A stretch of 64,000 nt of DNA from Bordetella trematum (GCF_900078335.1 NZ_FKBR01000011.1:215795-279794), one strand, 5' to 3'; counted from the first letter of the stretch, positions 46,388 to 55,511 are shown. Numbers and translations: made by a program. The notes: a model not told the origin generated them from the letters alone.

Positions 46388-47779
46388 ATGGCTGGTGAAA
46401 AACCCGAGGAATCCGCTGCTGGCCTGCTGGCCTGGCTGGACCGGCGTTTCCCCGTGACGTCCACCTGGAAGGCGCATTTCACGGAATATTACGTCCCCAA
46501 GAACTTCAATCTTTGGTACTTGTTCGGCTCGCTGGCGTTGCTGATTTTCGTAATTCAGATCGTGAGCGGCATTTTCCTGGTGATGCACTACAAGCCGGAC
46601 GCCGCGCAAGCCTTCGCCTCGATCGAGTACATCATGCGCGAAGTTCCCTGGGGCTGGCTGATGCGCTACATGCACTCCACCGGCGCTTCCTTGTTCTTCG
46701 TGGTGATCTATCTGCACATGCTGCGCGGTCTGTTCTACGGGTCCTATCGCCAACCCCGGGAACTGGTCTGGATCCTGGGAATGGCCCTTTTCCTGTGCCT
46801 GATGGCCGAAGCCTTTTTCGGCTACCTGCTGCCGTGGGGCCAGATGTCGTACTGGGGCGCGCAGGCCATCGTGAACCTGTTCTCCGCCATTCCCTACATC
46901 GGCCCCGATCTGGCGCTCTGGATACGCGGCGGATATGTCGTTTCGGATGCGACCCTGACGCGCTTCTTTGCCTTTCACGTCATCGCGATCCCGCTGGTGC
47001 TCATCGCGCTGGTGGCCGCCCACCTGGTGGCCTTGCGCCAGGTCGGTTCAGGCAACCCCGACGGCATCGAAGTGCGCGAGGGCCCGCGTGACCGCCACGG
47101 GCGGCCGCTGGATACCGTGCCATTCCATCCTTTCTACACCGTGCATGACCTGCTGGGTGTCGCGATCTTCCTGCTGGTGTTCGCGGCCATTGTGTTCTTT
47201 GCGCCCGAGATGGGCGGCTATTTCCTGGAATACAACAACTTCGTGCCGGCCGACCCGCTGCAGACACCCGAGCACATTGCCCCGGTGTGGTACTTCACGC
47301 CGTTCTACGCCATGCTGCGCGCGGCCACCGACGGTTTTACCTGGGTGCTGGCCGCCGCCGCGCTGCTGACCGCCCTCAGCTGGCTGCTGACGCGGCGACG
47401 CAGCCTGCGGGCCCGGCTTGTCGGCGCCGTCCTCTTCCTGCTCCTGGCTGTCCTGCTGCGCACCGAAGACGCCAAGTTCTGGGGCGTCATGACCATGGGC
47501 GGCGCCGTCGGCATCCTGTTCTTTCTGCCATGGCTGGACCGCTCACCCGTGAAATCCATCCGTTACCGGCCCGGGTGGCACAAGGCGGTCTATGCGCTGT
47601 TCATCGTGGATTTCCTGATGCTGGGCTACCTGGGGACCCGTGCGCCGACTCCGGCCACGCACCTGGCCGCCCAGGCCGGCACGTTGATCTATCTGGCCTT
47701 TTTCCTGCTGATGCCGGTCTGGAGCCGGCTGGGCCGCTGCAAGCCGGTGCCCGAGCGCCTGACCTTCCGGCGCCCTTGA
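46388..47779 (+). CDS. petB: cytochrome b subunit of bc1 complex
   Basis: Eight-helix quinol-oxidising subunit with two haems b; 463 residues, a full-length fused cyt b. Haem-ligand His pairs lie in YMHSTGASLFFVVIYLHML and in FHVIAIPLVLIALVAAH. The quinol-site motif normally PEWY reads PVWY here (HIAPVWYFTPFYA), a form I believe is common in beta- and gammaproteobacteria. The C-terminal part carries extra helices. Confidence 0.96.
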   Translation: MAGEKPEESAAGLLAWLDRRFPVTSTWKAHFTEYYVPKNFNLWYLFGSLALLIFVIQIVSGIFLVMHYKPDAAQAFASIEYIMREVPWGWLMRYMHSTGASLFFVVIYLHMLRGLFYGSYRQPRELVWILGMALFLCLMAEAFFGYLLPWGQMSYWGAQAIVNLFSAIPYIGPDLALWIRGGYVVSDATLTRFFAFHVIAIPLVLIALVAAHLVALRQVGSGNPDGIEVREGPRDRHGRPLDTVPFHPFYTVHDLLGVAIFLLVFAAIVFFAPEMGGYFLEYNNFVPADPLQTPEHIAPVWYFTPFYAMLRAATDGFTWVLAAAALLTALSWLLTRRRSLRARLVGAVLFLLLAVLLRTEDAKFWGVMTMGGAVGILFFLPWLDRSPVKSIRYRPGWHKAVYALFIVDFLMLGYLGTRAPTPATHLAAQAGTLIYLAFFLLMPVWSRLGRCKPVPERLTFRRP

Positions 47780-47807
47780 GCGCCCCGGACGCCCGAAAGG
47801 ACCCTGC

Positions 47808-48659
47808 ATGATCAAGACACTGATGGCCGCGCTGACCCTGCTGCTTGCCTGTGCCGGCGCACAGGCGGCTACCCCCGCCATGACGCCGGAGCGCGCGCCG
47901 CGCTCATCGCACGACCTGGCTTCGCTGCAGAACGGCGCCAGACTGTTCATCAACTACTGCCTGACCTGCCACAGCGCCCAGGCGGTGCGTTACAACACGC
48001 TGCAGGAGCTGGGCCTGAGCGAACAACAGATCCGTGACAACCTGCTGTTCACCGGCGAAAGCACCAGCGACCCCATGCGCATCGCCATGACGCCCGAAGA
48101 GGCCCGCAAATGGTTCGGCATCACGCCGCCGGATCTGTCCGTCATCGCACGCGCCAAATCCACCACCGGCGGCGCCAGCGGCAGCGACTATCTGTACACC
48201 TATCTGCGCTCCTTCTATCGCGACAGCAGCACGCTCACCGGCTGGAACAACCTGCTGGCGCCCGGCACCGCCATGCCCCACGCGCTCTGGGAAAGGCAGG
48301 GCCCGCGCGAGCTCAAGCGGGTTTTCGTACGCGAAACTCCAGGACCGGGTGGGGACAATCGCTGGGAAAAGGTGACAACGTTGTATGATGTACAGGGTTA
48401 TGCCATGTCTACGGCCAGGCCCGTCACGCCCGAAGAGGGCCAGGCGGCCATGCCCGAGGCAGTGTTCAAGGCCCTGGATCCCGCGCGCGCAGCCGCCTAC
48501 GACCGCGATATCGCGGATCTGACCGCCTTCATGACCTGGATGGCCGAGCCGGTTCGCCACTTCCGTATCCAACTGGGGATCGGGGTGATGATCTTTCTGG
48601 GCCTTTTCCTGTTGGTGGCCTGGCGCCTGAACGCAGCCTACTGGAAACATGTACGCTAA
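47808..48659 (+). CDS. petC: cytochrome c1 subunit of bc1 complex
   Basis: Membrane-anchored c-type cytochrome of 283 residues passing electrons from the Rieske centre to soluble cytochrome c. Signal peptide ends near AGAQAA, the haem motif is CLTCHSAQ, the Met ligand is probably in the GTAMPHALW segment, and the C-terminal anchor is IGVMIFLGLFLLVAWRL. Follows petB by 28 bases behind AAGGA. A strong terminator follows. Confidence 0.95.
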   Translation: MIKTLMAALTLLLACAGAQAATPAMTPERAPRSSHDLASLQNGARLFINYCLTCHSAQAVRYNTLQELGLSEQQIRDNLLFTGESTSDPMRIAMTPEEARKWFGITPPDLSVIARAKSTTGGASGSDYLYTYLRSFYRDSSTLTGWNNLLAPGTAMPHALWERQGPRELKRVFVRETPGPGGDNRWEKVTTLYDVQGYAMSTARPVTPEEGQAAMPEAVFKALDPARAAAYDRDIADLTAFMTWMAEPVRHFRIQLGIGVMIFLGLFLLVAWRLNAAYWKHVR

Positions 48660-48748
48660 CTTATGAGGCCCCGCCGAACCGGCCAGCGTGCAAGCGCCGG
48701 TCGGTCTTGCACAGAGAGGACCACTCCCTGTCGTTGCCTGGCATTCGG

Positions 48749-48790
48749 GGCCAGCGCCCGCCCGCATGGCGGAGCTGGCCTTTCGCTTTT
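48749..48790 (+). terminator. terminator or leader hairpin between petC and sspA
   Basis: GGCCAGC (48749-48755) pairs with GCTGGCC (48774-48780), with an inner CCGCC/GGCGG stem, followed by TTTCGCTTTT. It ends only 20 bases before sspA, so it either ends petABC or acts in the sspA leader. The remaining 48660-48748 stretch holds no gene and may contain the sspA promoter. Confidence 0.7.
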
Positions 48791-48810
48791 CAATACAAGG
48801 ACTTACCGCC

Positions 48811-49422
48811 ATGATGGTGCTCTACTCCGGAACCACTTGCCCGTTTTCGCAACGTTGCCGTTTCGTGCTGTTCGAAAAAGGGATGGATTTCGAGATCCGC
48901 GACATCGACCTCTATAACAAGCCGGAAGACATCTCCGTCATGAACCCCTACGGCCAGGTCCCCATCCTGGTCGAGCGCGACCTCATCCTGTACGAGTCGA
49001 ACATCATCAACGAGTACATCGACGAGCGCTTCCCGCACCCGCAACTCATGCCGGCCGACCCCGTCATGCGCGCGCGCACCCGCCTGTTCCTGTTCAACTT
49101 CGAGAAAGAGCTGTTCAGCCACGTCTCCGTCCTCGAAGACCGCAGCGCCAAGCCCGACGACAAGCGCCTCGTCCAGGCCCGCCAGTCGATCCGCGACCGC
49201 CTGGCCCAGCTCGCGCCGCTGCTGCTCAAGAACAAGTTCATGCTGGGCGAAGAGTTCTCCATGCTGGACGTCGCCGTGGCCCCGCTGCTGTGGCGCCTGG
49301 ATCACTACGGCATCGAACTGCCCAAGAACGCTGCGCCGCTGCAGAAGTACGCCGAGCGCATCTTCTCGCGCCCGGCCTACATCGAGGCACTGACGCCGTC
49401 CGAAAAAGTCATGCGTCGCTAA
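48811..49422 (+). CDS. sspA: stringent starvation protein A
   Basis: RNA-polymerase-associated GST-fold protein that reshapes transcription during starvation and controls virulence genes in several pathogens. The 203-residue protein has the thioredoxin-like N-domain VLYSGTTCPFSQRCRFVLF and NPYGQVPILVERDLILYES, and the alpha-helical C-domain. Two consecutive ATG codons are at 48811 and 48814; AAGG lies 10 bases upstream. Followed by sspB. Confidence 0.95.
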   Translation: MMVLYSGTTCPFSQRCRFVLFEKGMDFEIRDIDLYNKPEDISVMNPYGQVPILVERDLILYESNIINEYIDERFPHPQLMPADPVMRARTRLFLFNFEKELFSHVSVLEDRSAKPDDKRLVQARQSIRDRLAQLAPLLLKNKFMLGEEFSMLDVAVAPLLWRLDHYGIELPKNAAPLQKYAERIFSRPAYIEALTPSEKVMRR

Positions 49423-49432
49423 GAGGCAGGTC

Positions 49433-49888
49433 ATGGGCGAAACCTCGACCAAACCGTATCTGATCCGCGCCCTGCACGAATGGTGTACCGACAACGGCTA
49501 CACGCCGTACCTGACCGTGCAGGTCGACGAACACACGCTGGTCCCCATGGGCCACGTGCGTGACGGGCAGATCACCCTGAACGTCGGCACCCTGGCTACC
49601 AACAAGCTGCTGCTGGGCAATGAATTCATCGAATTCCAGGCCCGGTTCGGCGGCGTGACGGAAAACGTCCTGGTGCCGGTGGGTGCAGTCAGCGCCATCT
49701 ATGCGCGCGAGACCGGCGCCGGCATGGGCTTCGAGGTGCAACCCTACGAGCCGCCGGTGCACGACGACGATCAGGCGGCGGCCACCGCCGCCGCGCCCGT
49801 CGACAGCCCCGAGAGCGACACGCTGCCCGACGGCCCCCCCGACGGCGACGACGAACCCAAGCGCCCGCGCCTGACGATCGTCAAATAA
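49433..49888 (+). CDS. sspB: ClpXP specificity-enhancing factor SspB
   Basis: Adaptor that delivers ssrA-tagged proteins to ClpXP. The 151-residue protein has the folded N-domain (about 1-110: TKPYLIRALHEWCTDNGYTP, HLxVQVD-like LTVQVDEHTLVP, NVGTLATNKLLLGN) and ends with the ClpX-binding tail PKRPRLTIVK after an acidic linker. 10 bases after sspA, so they form an operon. Confidence 0.95.
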   Translation: MGETSTKPYLIRALHEWCTDNGYTPYLTVQVDEHTLVPMGHVRDGQITLNVGTLATNKLLLGNEFIEFQARFGGVTENVLVPVGAVSAIYARETGAGMGFEVQPYEPPVHDDDQAAATAAAPVDSPESDTLPDGPPDGDDEPKRPRLTIVK

Positions 49889-49914
49889 ACGCCCGGCCTG
49901 CCGCGCAGTTTGTT

Positions 49915-49946
49915 TACAATGCGATCCCGCCATCATGGCGGGATCG
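49915..49946 (+). promoter_or_regulatory. tRNA-Thr promoter element and leader hairpin
   Basis: TACAAT at 49915-49920 suits a -10, and CGATCCCGCC (49922-49931) with GGCGGGATCG (49937-49946) forms a perfect 10-bp hairpin ending 4 bases before the tRNA. The hairpin may end the sspB transcript or be cut off with the 5' leader by RNase P. Confidence 0.45.
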
Positions 49947-49950
49947 TCTG

Positions 49951-50026
49951 GCCGGTGTAGCTCAGTTGGTAGAGCAGCTCACTTGTAATGAGAAGGTCGA
50001 GGGTTCGATTCCTTTCACCGGCACCA
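49951..50026 (+). tRNA. tRNA-Thr (anticodon UGU)
   Basis: A 76-base cloverleaf: acceptor GCCGGTG with CACCGGC, D arm GCTC...GAGC, anticodon stem CTCA/TGAG with loop CTTGTAA giving anticodon TGT (49984-49986), T loop GGTTCGATTCC, and encoded CCA end. A strong terminator follows. Confidence 0.97.
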
Positions 50027-50061
50027 AATACCCGTCTACCGTCGTCTCAGGTAGTACACAA

Positions 50062-50095
50062 AACCCGCAGGAATCAACGCTCTGCGGGTTTTTTT
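50062..50095 (+). terminator. terminator after tRNA-Thr
   Basis: AACCCGCAG (50062-50070) and CTGCGGGTT (50082-50090) form a 9-bp stem with an 11-base loop, followed by a run of T residues to 50095. Confidence 0.93.
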
Positions 50096-50130
50096 GTGCC
50101 CGCAGCATGCCGACAGCCGGCGCCCGTGGT

Positions 50131-51048
50131 TCATCGCGGCGTGACGTTGGATGAGGCAGGGTGCAGCACACGACAGGCAACCATCCGGAAATTGTGGGCC
50201 GCAACGCTTTCGCGGTCGGGGCGATACAGCAGCGACAGACCGATCTGCGCGGTCTCGGGCGGATCGGCCAGGTGGCGGTAGACGATTCTGGGGCTCTGGA
50301 AACGCTCCATCACCGACGGCACCAGCGCGACTCCAAGGCCGCTTTCAACCAGCGACAAAAGCGTCTGGATCTGCACCGCCTCCTGGGTGATGCGAGGCAC
50401 GAAGCCGGCGCGCTGGCAGGCCAGCATCGCGGCTGCGCGCAGCCCCATGGCCTGGCCGGAGGCGTACATCACGAAACGCTCCTCGCTTAACGAAGCGAGC
50501 GTCACGCTGGACTGTTTGGCCAAGGCATTGGAGCAGGGGATGGCTAGGACGAAGCGATCCTCTTCAAGCGGCACCAGGCATCCCAGCGTGTCCTGCAGCA
50601 ACGGCATCCGGATGATGCCGATATCCAGTTCACCGCCATCGACCGACTCCACAATGCGCGTGGAGGTCATCTCCCGCAAGCCGAGCTCCACCCCGGGGTA
50701 GCGGGCCCGGAACACCGGAATCAAACGCTGCAACAAGCCGTAGCTGGCCGACCCCACGAAGCCGATCGACAACGTGCCGCCCGTGCCTTCGGAAGCGCTG
50801 CGGGCCACCTCGACGAGTTGCGCACCGTGGAACAACAGCTTGCGCGCCTCGCCCAGCGCCGCATGGCCGGACGGGGTCAGGGCAATGCCGCCCGGGCCGC
50901 GATTGAAAAGCTTGACGCCCAGCTCGGCTTCGAACTTCTGGATCGACACTGTCAGGGGCGGCTGCGCCATGTGCAGCCTTTCCGCCGCCCGGCGAAAGTT
51001 CAATGTTTCAGCGACGACGACAAAGTGGCGAATACGCCGAAGGTCCAT
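50131..51048 (-). CDS. LysR-family regulator of the acyl-CoA cluster
   Basis: A 305-residue LysR-type regulator. DNA-binding domain at 1-60 (MDLRRIRHFVVVAETLNFRR, MAQPPLTVSIQKFEAELG), effector domain about 90-295. It follows the enoyl-CoA hydratase gene by 24 bases on the same strand; together they are divergent from the acyl-CoA dehydrogenase operon at 52173. The effector is probably an acyl-CoA or the acid precursor. Confidence 0.92.
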   Translation of the reverse strand: MDLRRIRHFVVVAETLNFRRAAERLHMAQPPLTVSIQKFEAELGVKLFNRGPGGIALTPSGHAALGEARKLLFHGAQLVEVARSASEGTGGTLSIGFVGSASYGLLQRLIPVFRARYPGVELGLREMTSTRIVESVDGGELDIGIIRMPLLQDTLGCLVPLEEDRFVLAIPCSNALAKQSSVTLASLSEERFVMYASGQAMGLRAAAMLACQRAGFVPRITQEAVQIQTLLSLVESGLGVALVPSVMERFQSPRIVYRHLADPPETAQIGLSLLYRPDRESVAAHNFRMVACRVLHPASSNVTPR

Positions 51049-51072
51049 GCCTGTGGCCCCTGGTTGCCCGCA

Positions 51073-51879
51073 TCAATCGATATGCGCCCGCGTGAAAACC
51101 GGTTTGCGGCGTTCAATGAATGCGGTCACAGCCTCGCGATGATCGGCCGTTTGATGTGAAAGAGCCTGAAACGCCGCCGACATCTCCAGCAGCGTATCAA
51201 GCCGCGTATGCAGACCTTCGCGCAGCAGGCGTTTGGTCAACCTGACGGCATACGGCGGATTGGCAACGATTTTCGCCGCAATATCCATGGCCGTGCCGAG
51301 CAGATTCTCCGGCTCCACCACCCGCGAGACCAGCCCCCACTGCAGCGCTGTCTCCGCGTCCAGGGTCATCCCGGTGAACGACATTTCGCTGGCTCGCGAA
51401 AGCCCGACGATACGCGGCAACAACCAGGCTCCGCCATCGCCGGGAATGATCCCGAGTTTGACGAAACTCTCCGCAAACGTGGCGCTGGAGGCCGCAATGC
51501 GAATATCGCACATGCAGGCCAGGTCCAGCCCCGCACCTATCGCCGGCCCATTGATGGCGGCGATCAGTGGCACCTCCAGGTTGAACAGCGCCAGGGGTAG
51601 TTTCTGAATCCCGCTGCGGTAATCCTGACGGATCTGCAGGCCCTCGCGCTCGCCACTGGCCTGCTGCAGCATCGCTTTGACATCGCCACCGGCGCAGAAT
51701 GCCGGCCCCGCGCCGGTAATGACCACGGCGCGCACGCTAGGATCGGCTTCGATCCGGGCGACGGCCTCCAGAAACTCGGGCACCGCGCTGTTGCCCGTCA
51801 AGGGATTGCGCCGCTGCGGCTCATTCATGGTTAGCGTGACGACATGCTCATGCTGCTCATACTTGAGGAATGCTGACAT
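51073..51879 (-). CDS. enoyl-CoA hydratase/isomerase family protein
   Basis: Crotonase-fold protein of 268 residues acting on an acyl-CoA. The oxyanion hole is FCAGGDVKAML and INGPAIGAGLDLACMCDIRI. The catalytic position in the helix after it reads LGIIPGDGGAWLLPRIVG, with Asp in the place usually taken by the second Glu, closer to PaaG/isomerase-type members than to hydratases, so the reaction may be isomerisation. The start at 51879 has GGGGGGA upstream; an earlier start is less likely. Paired with the LysR gene after it. Confidence 0.9.
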   Translation of the reverse strand: MSAFLKYEQHEHVVTLTMNEPQRRNPLTGNSAVPEFLEAVARIEADPSVRAVVITGAGPAFCAGGDVKAMLQQASGEREGLQIRQDYRSGIQKLPLALFNLEVPLIAAINGPAIGAGLDLACMCDIRIAASSATFAESFVKLGIIPGDGGAWLLPRIVGLSRASEMSFTGMTLDAETALQWGLVSRVVEPENLLGTAMDIAAKIVANPPYAVRLTKRLLREGLHTRLDTLLEMSAAFQALSHQTADHREAVTAFIERRKPVFTRAHID

Positions 51880-51932
51880 CGGTCCCCCCGAAAGTGAAGT
51901 CACACCGAGCGTAGCGTCAGCCCGAAAGCGCC

Positions 51933-52068
51933 GTCCAATATCAAACTCAATAAAAATGATACCGATCGGATATCACCATGGAGAACTCGATTCCAGCACT
52001 CCATCTAGGGGAAAACGTTTAGCCGGAATACGACTTTAGTATCGGTAATGGACAAAACGATATTGGAC
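51933..52068. promoter_or_regulatory. divergent promoter region with paired operator-like repeats
   Basis: Between the divergent starts at 51879 and 52173, GTCCAATATC (51933-51942) and GATATTGGAC (52059-52068) are exact reverse complements 116 bases apart. Between them lies the near-palindrome GATACCGATCGGATATC (51958-51974) and a related TATCGGTAAT (52040-52049). The region is A/T-rich and holds no gene. It fits LysR binding at several sites with looping. Confidence 0.55.
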
Positions 52069-52172
52069 TGCATTCAGGCGATCGCCTTAGCCTTAGGCCT
52101 CCTGTCAGATCCGGTGTCTCTCATGCCAACCATCCCTGTTGCGCAGGCCGCAAACCGCAAGGAGGCAGCAGT

Positions 52173-53333
52173 ATGAGCAGTCTGCTCGCCTCGCTCTCGA
52201 TCGCCACCATCCCCGCCGAGGCCGAACACTTCAGGTCGGAGGTCCGCGCATTTCTCGACCGCCATCTTCCGGCACGTGGCGCAGATGCGCGAGCACGCTC
52301 CTGGATGGGATTCGACAGCGCATTCAGCAGGCAACTTGCCGCACGCGGTTGGGTCGGCACCACGCTGCCCCGGCGCTATGGCGGCGCCGATCTGAGCGTG
52401 TTCCATCGTTTCGTGCTGGTGGAGGAGCTGCTCGCCTCGGGCGCACCGGTATCGGCGCACTGGATCGCCGACCGACAAAGCGGGCCGCTGATTCTGAGGT
52501 ACGGTACCGAGGCGCAAAAGGCGTTCTTCCTGCCCCGCATCTGCTCAGCCCGCGCTTTCTTCTGCATCGGCATGAGCGAGCCCAATGCCGGTTCGGATCT
52601 GGCCAGCGTGACAACCCGCGCAACCCGGGAAGAAGGCGGCGGGTGGCGCGTGAATGGCAGAAAGATCTGGACAACCCACGCCCAGCATTGCGACTACATG
52701 ATCGCCTTGCTGCGCACCTCCGGCTCGACAGACGACAGGCACAAGGGTCTGTCGCAGTTCATCATCGACTTGCGCCTGCCCGGCGTAACGGTGCGGCCCA
52801 TCGTCGACCTGACGGGCGACGCGCATTTTTCGGAAGTCTTCTTCGATGATGTCGTGCTGACCAGCGGAGCCCTGATCGGCAGCGAGGGCGCCGGCTGGGA
52901 GCAGGTGACCGCTGAGCTGGCCTTCGAGCGCAGCGGACCCGAACGCATCTATTCAAGCATTGTCCTGCTGGATCGATGGATGGCATCGCTAGCCGGCCGC
53001 CCCGACCGTGCGCGATACGAGGCAGTCGTGGGGCGATTCCTGACCCAGCTTTTCGCCCTGCGCCAGCTGTCGATCGCCGTCGCCGCGCAACTTGCCAACG
53101 GCGCCAGCCCGGTGGTCGAGGCGGCCCTGGTGAAGGACATCGGCACCGAATTCGAACAAGCCATTCCCGCCGCCATCGAAGGGCTGCTTGCCGACGATCC
53201 CACGAACGATGTCGATATGGATTTGCTGCGGGCCGCTGCCTATGTAAGCCAGGTCGCGCCCACCTTTTCCCTGCGGGGCGGAACACGCGAAATCCTGCGC
53301 GGCATGATCGCACGCGGCCTGGGCCTGCGTTAA
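52173..53333 (+). CDS. acyl-CoA dehydrogenase, large homologue
   Basis: FAD-dependent acyl-CoA dehydrogenase of 386 residues, behind AAGGAGG. The three-domain fold is seen: FCIGMSEPNAGSDLASVTTRA (FAD and substrate), KIWTTHAQHCDYMIA, and the C-terminal LRGGTREILRGMIARGLGL with the position of the usual catalytic segment. A catalytic Glu equivalent is not obvious by eye, so substrate class is left open. It overlaps function with the next, smaller homologue; such large-plus-small pairs form heteromers in steroid and side-chain degradation. Confidence 0.9.
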   Translation: MSSLLASLSIATIPAEAEHFRSEVRAFLDRHLPARGADARARSWMGFDSAFSRQLAARGWVGTTLPRRYGGADLSVFHRFVLVEELLASGAPVSAHWIADRQSGPLILRYGTEAQKAFFLPRICSARAFFCIGMSEPNAGSDLASVTTRATREEGGGWRVNGRKIWTTHAQHCDYMIALLRTSGSTDDRHKGLSQFIIDLRLPGVTVRPIVDLTGDAHFSEVFFDDVVLTSGALIGSEGAGWEQVTAELAFERSGPERIYSSIVLLDRWMASLAGRPDRARYEAVVGRFLTQLFALRQLSIAVAAQLANGASPVVEAALVKDIGTEFEQAIPAAIEGLLADDPTNDVDMDLLRAAAYVSQVAPTFSLRGGTREILRGMIARGLGLR

Positions 53334-53353
53334 CGACGAAAGGAATGCCTGAT

Positions 53354-54340
53354 ATGTTTGCTGACGCACTTGAAGCGATGCTTCGAGATCATGCCACGCC
53401 CGCCGATGTGCGGGCGATCGAGGCCGGCGGGGATTTCCTGCCTTTGTGGCATCGCATCGTCGAGGCCGGGTTTCTGCAGTTGTTGACGCCCGAGGAGCGG
53501 GGCGGAGCCGCGGCTTGCCCACAGGACCTGTTCCCGGTGTTCGAACTGCTCGGGCGCTACGCCGTTCCATTGCCGGTCGGCCAGTCGATCGCTGCGCAGG
53601 CCTTCCTGCCCGACGGTGCCGCCCCTGCGGGCCTGATCACGCTGGCACCCGCGTTGCGCATCGCACCCGACGGACGTCTGAGCTGTCCGGCGGTTCCCTT
53701 CGGGACGATCGCCGACTTCGTCCTCGCCGAACACGACGATAGCCTGTGGCTGCTTCCTTGTGCATCGGCGCTGCGACTGAGCGTCGCGCAAGGACGCAGC
53801 CAGTGCGCCACCCTGCGCTGGGACAAGCAGCCGGCCTTCGCCCGCTTTGCACGACCCGGCGCCTGCTTCGCGGCCTTTGCGGCGGCGCTGCATGCCGCCT
53901 TGCTGGCGGGCGCAATGGAGCGGGTTTTCCAGATGACGCTCGCCTATGGCAATGACCGCGTCCAGTTTGGCCGATCGATCGGCAAGTTCCAGGCCATCCA
54001 GCATCAGCTGGCCGTCATGGCCGAGCAACTGGCCTCGGCCCGAATGGCAGCCCAATCCGCATGGGCGACAGCGCATGCGCCCACGCTATTGCAGGGAGCC
54101 ATCGCCAAGGCGCGCAGCAGCGAGGCCGTGCCGGTCATCAGCGCGATCGCCCATTCGATCCATGGCGCCATCGGCATTACCGAGGAATACGATCTGCAGC
54201 TATTCACCCGACGCCTGCATGAGTGGCGCATGGCGCACGGCTCCGAGGACTACTGGCACCAGGTGGTGGGACGCGAGGCACTGCGCGGCTCAATGCCTGC
54301 GGCGGCCTTCGTGCGCACGGCTGCGCAAGGAGAGCGCTGA
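53354..54340 (+). CDS. acyl-CoA dehydrogenase, small divergent homologue
   Basis: A 328-residue, strongly shortened acyl-CoA dehydrogenase relative. The C-terminal helical domain is clear (FQMTLAYGNDRVQFGRSIGKFQAIQHQLA, IHGAIGITEEYDLQLFTRRLHEW), while the N-terminal and middle parts are reduced. The ATG at 53354 is chosen because AAAGG is 10 bases upstream; an ATG at 53345 is too close to it. As a partner of the preceding gene it probably forms an alpha2-beta2 heteromeric dehydrogenase. The next gene begins 1 base after its stop. Confidence 0.87.
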   Translation: MFADALEAMLRDHATPADVRAIEAGGDFLPLWHRIVEAGFLQLLTPEERGGAAACPQDLFPVFELLGRYAVPLPVGQSIAAQAFLPDGAAPAGLITLAPALRIAPDGRLSCPAVPFGTIADFVLAEHDDSLWLLPCASALRLSVAQGRSQCATLRWDKQPAFARFARPGACFAAFAAALHAALLAGAMERVFQMTLAYGNDRVQFGRSIGKFQAIQHQLAVMAEQLASARMAAQSAWATAHAPTLLQGAIAKARSSEAVPVISAIAHSIHGAIGITEEYDLQLFTRRLHEWRMAHGSEDYWHQVVGREALRGSMPAAAFVRTAAQGER

Positions 54341-54341
54341 G

Positions 54342-55502
54342 ATGGCCGGTCCGCTGCAAGGCTTGCGCATTGTCGACCTGACCAATGTCCTGATGGGGCC
54401 GTTCGCCACCCAGATTCTCGGCGACCTGGGAGCCGACGTCATCAAGGTCGAATCGCCTGAAGGCGACACCGTTCGTCACCTCGGCCCGATGAAGAACCCC
54501 GGTATGAGCGCGGGCTTCCTGCACACGAACCGGAACAAGCGCAGCGTCGTGCTGGACCTCAAGACCGACAAGGATCGCGCGGTCTTCCATGCCCTGATCC
54601 GCAGCGCCGACGTGTTCGTGAGCAACGTAAGGCCCGCAGCACTGCGCAGACTGGGCTTATCTGCTGAAGCGCTCACCCGGCTCAAGCCGGATCTCATTTA
54701 TCTGTCCCTGGTCGGCTACGGCAGCGACGGCCCCTACGCCAATCGCGCCGCCTACGACGACATGATCCAGGCGGCCTGCGCCATTCCGACGCTCATTGCA
54801 CAGGTCGGCGACGGCGTGCCGCGCTACATCCCGCTGGCCATCGTGGACCGCATCGTCGGCCAGGCTGCCGCCACCGCCATCACCGCCGCCCTGGTCCACC
54901 GCTTGCGCACCGGCCAAGGACAGTGCATCGAAGTGCCCATGTTCGAGACCATGGTGCCCTATGTACTGAGCGAACACATGTCGGGCCTGACCTACGAACC
55001 CGCCATCGCACCGGCGGGCTACCCGAGGCTGCTGGCCGCTTCGCGCCAGGCCTACCCGACCAGCGACGGTTTCGTCTGCGCACTGGTCTACACCGATCGC
55101 CACTGGAAGTCCTTTTTCACGCTCATCGGCCAGCCCGAACGCGTTCAGAACGATCCCCGCCTGGCCTCGATCGCCTCGCGCACGCAGCATATTGCAGCGC
55201 TGTACGCCGAGGTCAGCGATGCGCTCAAACGCCACCCGACCGCCTACTGGTTGCAAGCGCTGGATGCGGCAGACATTCCCGTCATGCCACTCCATACGCT
55301 GGAATCCCTGATGGACGATCCGCACCTGAAGGCAACCGGCTTCTTTCGCACCCTGCATCATCCGACCGAAGGCCCCATCCGCGACATGGCCCCTCTGGGC
55401 CGCTGGTCGGCAACACCCACAGCGACCCGGCGACCCGCGCCGACGCTTGGCGAGCATACCGAGGAGATTCTTTCCGAGCTGCACAACAACGACCATAAAT
55501 AG
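54342..55502 (+). CDS. CaiB/BaiF-family (class III) CoA-transferase
   Basis: Transfers CoA from an acyl-CoA donor to a free acid, activating the substrate of this cluster. The 386-residue protein has LRIVDLTNVLMGPFATQILG, the GADVIKVESPEGD turn, NRNKRSVVLDLK and the catalytic Asp169 in AIVDRIVGQAA. The start is at 54342; a longer upstream frame overlaps the previous gene. Followed by a Bug receptor 9 bases later, so uptake and activation are linked. Confidence 0.93.
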   Translation: MAGPLQGLRIVDLTNVLMGPFATQILGDLGADVIKVESPEGDTVRHLGPMKNPGMSAGFLHTNRNKRSVVLDLKTDKDRAVFHALIRSADVFVSNVRPAALRRLGLSAEALTRLKPDLIYLSLVGYGSDGPYANRAAYDDMIQAACAIPTLIAQVGDGVPRYIPLAIVDRIVGQAAATAITAALVHRLRTGQGQCIEVPMFETMVPYVLSEHMSGLTYEPAIAPAGYPRLLAASRQAYPTSDGFVCALVYTDRHWKSFFTLIGQPERVQNDPRLASIASRTQHIAALYAEVSDALKRHPTAYWLQALDAADIPVMPLHTLESLMDDPHLKATGFFRTLHHPTEGPIRDMAPLGRWSATPTATRRPAPTLGEHTEEILSELHNNDHK

Positions 55503-55511
55503 GAGACAACC

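Noticed and set aside
47259-47320. Cytochrome b quinol-site change PEWY to PVWY as a novelty
   Set aside because: I recall PVWY as a common form in beta- and gammaproteobacteria, so it is noted in the gene entry only.
49951-50026. tRNA-Thr and tRNA-Asn as integration sites of a mobile element
   Set aside because: No integrase gene and no direct repeat of either tRNA 3' end were seen in the window.
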